From assembly GCA_025457845.1 (NCBI GenBank), contig JALOTO010000073.1:1-9861 (forward strand): a DNA stretch of 9,861 bases, read 5' to 3'. How positions within the stretch are numbered: the first letter of the stretch is position 1; each line of letters begins with the position of its first letter. Positions 6,465 to 9,861 of this stretch are shown here, in pieces. Under the pieces are notes generated by a model. The model had not been told where the DNA came from. It did not search any database and saw only the letters and a list, made by a program, of their open reading frames with translations. A program made the translations under genes and the position numbers. Origin of the DNA: Thermoplasmata archaeon. GTDB taxonomy: Archaea > Thermoplasmatota > Thermoplasmata > UBA10834.

Positions 6465-7389
6465 TCACGCCTCGATCCTGGCGCCAGAGCCGGGGACCGT
6501 GACGAACGATTTCGAACCGATCCCTCCCTCTGAACGGAAGGTCTTCTGCATAGCCCTCATGACACGGTCCGCTCCGTCCTCGCAGACCGCGAAGACCGCC
6601 GGACCGGATCCGCCGATTGAGAATCCCGCGGCACCCGCTGAGATCGCGGCCTCCTTGACCGCATCGTACGCGGGGATCAGAGACCGCCTGTATGGAAGGG
6701 CGAGCCGGTCGTCCAGGTACGAACCAATTGCCAGCACATCCTTGGTCATCATGGCGTGGACCATTCCAGAGGCCCACGACAGGTTGGAGACCGCGTCCCC
6801 GATCGGGACCTTGTCCGGCAGTAGTTCCCTCGCCCGCCTGGTCTCGACCGAGATGTCCGGGACGACGACGGCCAGCTCGAACTCCGGTGGCCGTATCCTC
6901 AGTATCCTCCTCGATCCGAGATCCGAGACGACGGTGAACCCCCCGAACAGGGCGGCGGCGACGTTGTCGAAGTGCCTTGACCCGGATATCAGTTCCTCGC
7001 CCATGCCTGCGGCCTCCAGGATCAGGTCCTTGTTCCTCAGACCGAGGAGGGACGCCATGGCCAGGGCGCCCCCGACTGACGACGCGGCGCTGCTGCCGAT
7101 GCCGCTCCCCGGCTTCATCCCCTTCCGTATCGTCATGGAGAAGCCGAATCTGCGGCACCCGCAGATCTCGGCCAGCTTGATGGCCGCGTAGGATGCTGTG
7201 TTGCGTCCAGGTTGCCTGGGCAGGTCATGCTTGCCCACGACCTTGACCTCGACCCTGCCCTGCGGCAGCCGCTTCATGGATATGACGTCGCGAGGCGAGT
7301 CCAGGCACAGCCCGAACGAGTCGAAGCCTGGCCCGAAGTTCGCTATCGGCTATCGTCGCGGGCGATGAGACCACCACCTTGTCCCTCAT
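6465..7389 (-). pseudogene. thrB: Homoserine kinase, frameshifted by a 7-bp duplication
   Basis: GHMP-family homoserine kinase, which phosphorylates homoserine to O-phosphohomoserine, the committed threonine step. From the ATG at 7389 the frame reads MRDKVVVSSPATIA, then is lost. In another frame it continues NFGPGFDSFGLCLD and runs to the TGA at 6465. The break falls on an exact tandem GCTATCG-GCTATCG (7342-7355). Removing one copy restores PATIANFGPGFDSFGLCLD, the conserved first motif, and gives a 305-residue protein, the normal family length. Later motifs are intact: the ATP-binding PGSGIGSSAASSVGGAL loop and the C-terminal AGFSIGGSGPAVFAV. The downstream open frame from the Met at 7277 (270 residues) would lack the N-terminal strand and motif 1 and is unlikely to be active. 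The gene is divergent from thrC. Everything else looks under selection, so the lesion is recent, variable between cells, or a sequence error. Confidence 0.85.
7342..7355 (+). repeat. Exact 7-bp tandem duplication inside thrB
   Basis: GCTATCG occurs twice without a gap (7342-7348 and 7349-7355). One copy gives an intact homoserine kinase and two copies shift the frame. It may arise by replication slippage and could revert the same way. Confidence 0.95.
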
Positions 7390-7452
7390 CTTCAAGAGCA
7401 CCACCGAGTGCATGCCATGCGCGGATATCAACCCTACCGCCTCGGGAGAGGG

Positions 7453-7568
7453 CATGGACAGATTTGTGCAGCATGGGGCGGCCAGAAGGTCGGCCAGCAG
7501 TGCGAAGGGCTTATATTCGCCTCGTGCATAGTAGGCGCATTCCGGAGAGAGCATTCCATGGACAGATT
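7453..7568 (+). repeat. 12-bp direct repeat around the thrC start
   Basis: CATGGACAGATT occurs at 7453-7464 and again at 7557-7568, where it holds the thrC start codon. Both copies follow a similar purine-rich run (CGGGAGAGGG and CCGGAGAGAG). The upstream copy opens a 25-codon frame to the TAG at 7529, which has no Thr codons. It is more likely a small local duplication than a leader peptide. Confidence 0.5.
7510..7518 (+). promoter_or_regulatory. TATA box upstream of thrC, possibly shared with thrB
   Basis: CTTATATTC follows GCGAAGGG, a purine-rich BRE-like run. Transcription would start near 7540, giving an ~18-nt leader with the SD GGAGAG (7544-7549) 8 nt before the ATG at 7558. On the minus strand the same site reads GAATATAAG and could serve thrB with a ~100-nt leader. 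Confidence 0.5.
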
Positions 7569-8719
7569 CCAGATGAGGTGCACCGAATGCGGCAAGGGCC
7601 ATGACACGTCAAGGCCTGCCTATGCGTGCTCCTCCTGCGGCGGCCTCCTCGAGATAGGGCTAGACCTCGACAGCGCGAGGGACGCCCTGCCGAAGGACGG
7701 ATTGAGCGGGAGGCCGATCGGCGTCTGGAGGTACAGGGAGCTCCTCCCGTTCGGCCCCAAGGTCCATGTCGCGTCGCTCGGAGAGGGAGGGACCCCGCTC
7801 ACCAGGTGCGACCGGATCGCCGAGAGGCTCGGGCTCAGGAGCCTGTACGTCAAGTTCGAAGGGGCCAACCCGACGGGGTCGTTCAAGGACCGCGGGATGA
7901 CCGTCGGGATCACCAAGGCGAGGGAGCTCGGGAGCAAGGTCGTCGCGTGCGCCTCGACCGGGAACACCTCCGCGTCCCTCGCGGCATATGCGGCGCTCTC
8001 GGGGATAAGGTGCGTGGTGCTCATACCCCAGGGCAAGATCGCCCTCGGCAAGCTCGCCCAGGCGGTCATGCACGGGGCCGATGTCGTCGCGGTCGAGGGC
8101 AACTTCGACCAGGCGCTGGACACCGTGATGGCCGCATCGGACCGTCTCGGGATGTACGTGCTCAACTCGGTGAACCCCTACAGGCCAGAGGGGCAGAAGA
8201 CCGCCGCGTACGAAGTCTGCGACCAGCTCGGCGGCGTCGCTCCCAGATACCTCTACATACCGGTAGGCAACGGCGGGAACTCAGCGGCCTACTGGAAGGG
8301 CTTCGTCGAGTACGAGTCGCTGGGGCTCTCCGCTGGCAGGCCGACCATCAGGGGGATACAGGCAGCCGGGGCCGCCCCCATCGCAAGCATGTTCCGCGAA
8401 GGGAGGGACAGCCTCGTCCCGGTCAAGGACCCGGACACCGTCGCCACTGCGATCCGCATAGGGAAGCCCGCGAACTGGAGGAAGACCGTCCGGGCGATCA
8501 AGGAGTCGGGGCATATTCGCTGAACCCGCGGGCGCGGCCGCGCTGGCAGGGCTCATCAAGGACGTCGAGATGGAGGCGGTGGACAGGCGCGCTGAGATAG
8601 TGTGCGTCTCGACCGGGCACGGGCTGAAGGACCCGGACACGGCCGTCTCACAGTGCGCCAAGCCGCGCACGATCAAGCCCACGGTGGAAGACCTAGCCAA
8701 GCTGCTCGGGGGGAGCTGA
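7558..8719 (+). pseudogene. thrC: Threonine synthase with internal deletion and frameshift
   Basis: PLP-dependent threonine synthase, converting O-phosphohomoserine to threonine. It starts at the ATG at 7558 (SD GGAGAG at 7544-7549). A four-cysteine zinc-ribbon-like start (C8, C11, C24, C27) leads to the fold-type II core with PLP lysine K110 in PTGSFKDRGM, STGNTSAS, and the phosphate loop VGNGGN. The frame reaches AIKESG, then HIR and a TGA at 8521. The next frame continues at once with GIFAEPAGAAALAGLIKD and CVSTGHGLKDPDTA to the TGA at 8717. Intact archaeal homologs have roughly 20-25 residues, including an SDEEI-type helix, between the ESGG and EGIFAEP equivalents. These are missing, so the lesion is a deletion of roughly 60-75 nt with a frame change, not a single-base slip. 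The truncated 321-residue product would lack the C-terminal part of the PLP domain. hom follows 1 nt after the final stop, as in an operon. Confidence 0.85.
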
Positions 8720-8720
8720 G

Positions 8721-9734
8721 GTGCGCATCATCCTCGTCGGCTTCGGGGTCGTAGGCAGGAGCTTCGCCGAGCTGCTCACGTCCGAGAAGGGCAAGCTCGC
8801 GAAGGACTTCGGGATCAAGCCGAAGGTCGTCGCCATAGCCGACGCGAAGGGCGCGGCGACCGACCCGGACGGGCTGGACATGGGCGCAGCCCTGGCCTCG
8901 AAGGAGAGGCACGGCGACCTCAGCGGGCTGGGGGACCGGTACCACACCGGCAGGACCGGGATGGACGTGATCTCAGAGATGGAGTGCGAGGTCGTCGTCG
9001 AGTCGACCCCGACAGAGCTCAAGCGCGGCGAGCCCGGGCTAAGCCACGTGAGGTCGGCTATGAAGGAGGGGCGGCATGTGATATGCACCAACAAGGGGCC
9101 CCTCGCCCTCGCCATGCCGGCGCTCATCGAGCTCGCGCAGCACAACGGAGTGGTGTTCAAGTTCAGCGGGACCGTGGGCGGAGGCACCCCGGTGCTCGAC
9201 TTCGCCAAGAAGTGCCTCGAGGGGTCCGACATCAGGGCGGCCAACGGCATCCTGAACGGGACCTCGAACTACATACTCACGAGGATGACCGCGGAGGGGC
9301 TGGACATGGCCTCCGCACTCGCCGACGCCCAGCGGCTGGGCTACGCGGAGGCGGACCCGACCTACGACATCGAGGGGTTCGACACGGCGTGCAAGCTGGT
9401 CATCACCGCGAACTACGTGCTCGGGACGAGCCTCTCTCTTAGGGACGTCTCCATCAAGGGGATAACCCAGGTCACCATGGACCAGATCGAGGCCGCACGT
9501 GCGGATGGCAAGGTCATCAAACTCATAGGCAGCAGGGACGGCTCCGCGACCGTGTCGCCGAAGGCCATCCCCGCCCTGCACCCGCTCAACGTCTCAGGCA
9601 CATTCAACGCGATATCGTTCGACACGCGCCCCGCGGGCGAGTTCACCCTCGTCGGCAAGGGGGCGGGCGGTCCGGAGACGGCCAGCTCCGTCATCAGGGA
9701 CCTCATAGAAGTCAGGAGGGCGTTCGCCAGATAG
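8721..9734 (+). CDS. hom: Homoserine dehydrogenase
   Basis: Reduces aspartate semialdehyde to homoserine with NAD(P)H, the branch point to threonine and methionine. The 337-residue protein is the short form without a C-terminal ACT domain, so no threonine feedback site is seen. The N-terminal Rossmann loop is GFGVVG (7-12). STPTEL, VICTNKGPLA (120-129) and GGTPVLDF come next. The catalytic domain has NGILNGTSNYIL (175-186) and the family signature EADPTYDIEGFDTACKL, with K225 as the likely catalytic lysine. The start is GTG, 1 nt after the thrC stop. The GGGGGGAG run before it (8708-8715) is the SD, so translation is probably coupled to thrC. The frame is fully open and all motifs are present, unlike its two threonine-pathway neighbours. 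The stop is TAG. It is followed after 20 nt by an aspartate kinase. Confidence 0.93.
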   Translation: MRIILVGFGVVGRSFAELLTSEKGKLAKDFGIKPKVVAIADAKGAATDPDGLDMGAALASKERHGDLSGLGDRYHTGRTGMDVISEMECEVVVESTPTELKRGEPGLSHVRSAMKEGRHVICTNKGPLALAMPALIELAQHNGVVFKFSGTVGGGTPVLDFAKKCLEGSDIRAANGILNGTSNYILTRMTAEGLDMASALADAQRLGYAEADPTYDIEGFDTACKLVITANYVLGTSLSLRDVSIKGITQVTMDQIEAARADGKVIKLIGSRDGSATVSPKAIPALHPLNVSGTFNAISFDTRPAGEFTLVGKGAGGPETASSVIRDLIEVRRAFAR

Positions 9735-9754
9735 GCTGGCGAGGAGCTGTTTCC

Positions 9755-9861
9755 ATGCGTCTGGTGTTCAAGTTCGGCGGGGTCAGCGTCTCTGACGGCG
9801 AGAAGATCAGGAAGGTCGCGGGCATGGTCAAGAGGTTCCACGACGAGGGGAACGGCCTCGT
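9755..9861 (+). CDS. Aspartate kinase, N-terminal part (runs off the window)
   Basis: Phosphorylates aspartate, the first step of the aspartate family pathway. Only 35 residues are visible, starting MRLVFKFGGVSVSDGEKIRK. This matches the aspartokinase opening KFGGTSVxDxxxI, with Val in place of the usual Thr. GAGGAG (9741-9746) lies 8 nt before the ATG, supporting this start. It lies 20 nt after hom, so an operon thrC-hom-ask is likely. The rest of the kinase and any ACT domains lie outside the window, so regulation and possible fusions cannot be judged. Confidence 0.85.
   Translation, partial: MRLVFKFGGVSVSDGEKIRKVAGMVKRFHDEGNGL

Noticed and set aside
7408..7557. N-terminal extension of thrC from an upstream ATG
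   Set aside because: It would contain the TATA box and SD of thrC, has no homology-like features, and precedes the natural MDRFQMRCTECG start.
7225..7602. A separate small minus-strand gene of 125 codons upstream of thrB
   Set aside because: Its only meaningful part is MRDKVVVSSPATIA, the N-terminus of the frameshifted homoserine kinase; the rest is promoter region or out-of-frame sequence.

Overview
The window looks like GC-rich archaeal DNA. Start codons are preceded by GGTG/GAGG-type Shine-Dalgarno (SD) sequences or by TATA boxes, arginine is mostly AGG and isoleucine often ATA. The gene content is also archaeal: an AsnRS-related asparagine synthetase, a REC-PAS-histidine kinase with an HDxxN H-box, and a thrB/thrC/hom/ask group. 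A Thermoplasmatota-like or related methyl-metabolising archaeon is my best guess, but nothing here proves the taxonomy.

Region 1 (1-3172, +) is a methylamine/betaine-type methyltransferase cluster. It has the last residues of a corrinoid protein, then two tandem full-length MttB (COG5598) paralogs. Both read straight through the loop where MttB of Methanosarcina carries pyrrolysine, so both are non-pyrrolysine members. UAG also ends mttB1, the Lrp gene and hom, so UAG looks like an ordinary stop here. Between the paralogs is a strong GGCCGGCC hairpin followed by T5.

Region 2 (3179-4837) has an Lrp/AsnC-family regulator on the minus strand, divergent from an archaeal asparagine synthetase. 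The shared AT-rich promoter region contains three GATATAT elements, and a 25-nt near-perfect hairpin lies at the predicted start of the asparagine synthetase transcript. The arrangement resembles the asnC/asnA pair of E. coli.

Region 3 (5016-6437, +) is one soluble histidine kinase with an N-terminal receiver and a PAS domain.

Region 4 (6465-9861) is the aspartate-to-threonine pathway: thrB on the minus strand, and thrC, hom and the start of an aspartate kinase on the plus strand. As the sequence stands, the two threonine-committed genes are both broken. thrB carries an exact 7-bp tandem duplication that shifts the frame inside its first conserved motif. thrC lacks a short internal segment and changes frame before its C-terminal domain. 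hom is intact and the visible part of ask is open. This would fit loss of threonine synthesis with homoserine kept for methionine, or two local assembly faults.

There is no gene-free stretch over 300 bases, and I saw no tRNA, rRNA, CRISPR array or mobile element. The most unusual observations are the paired lesions in thrB and thrC, the tandem non-Pyl methyltransferases, and the structured asnA leader.
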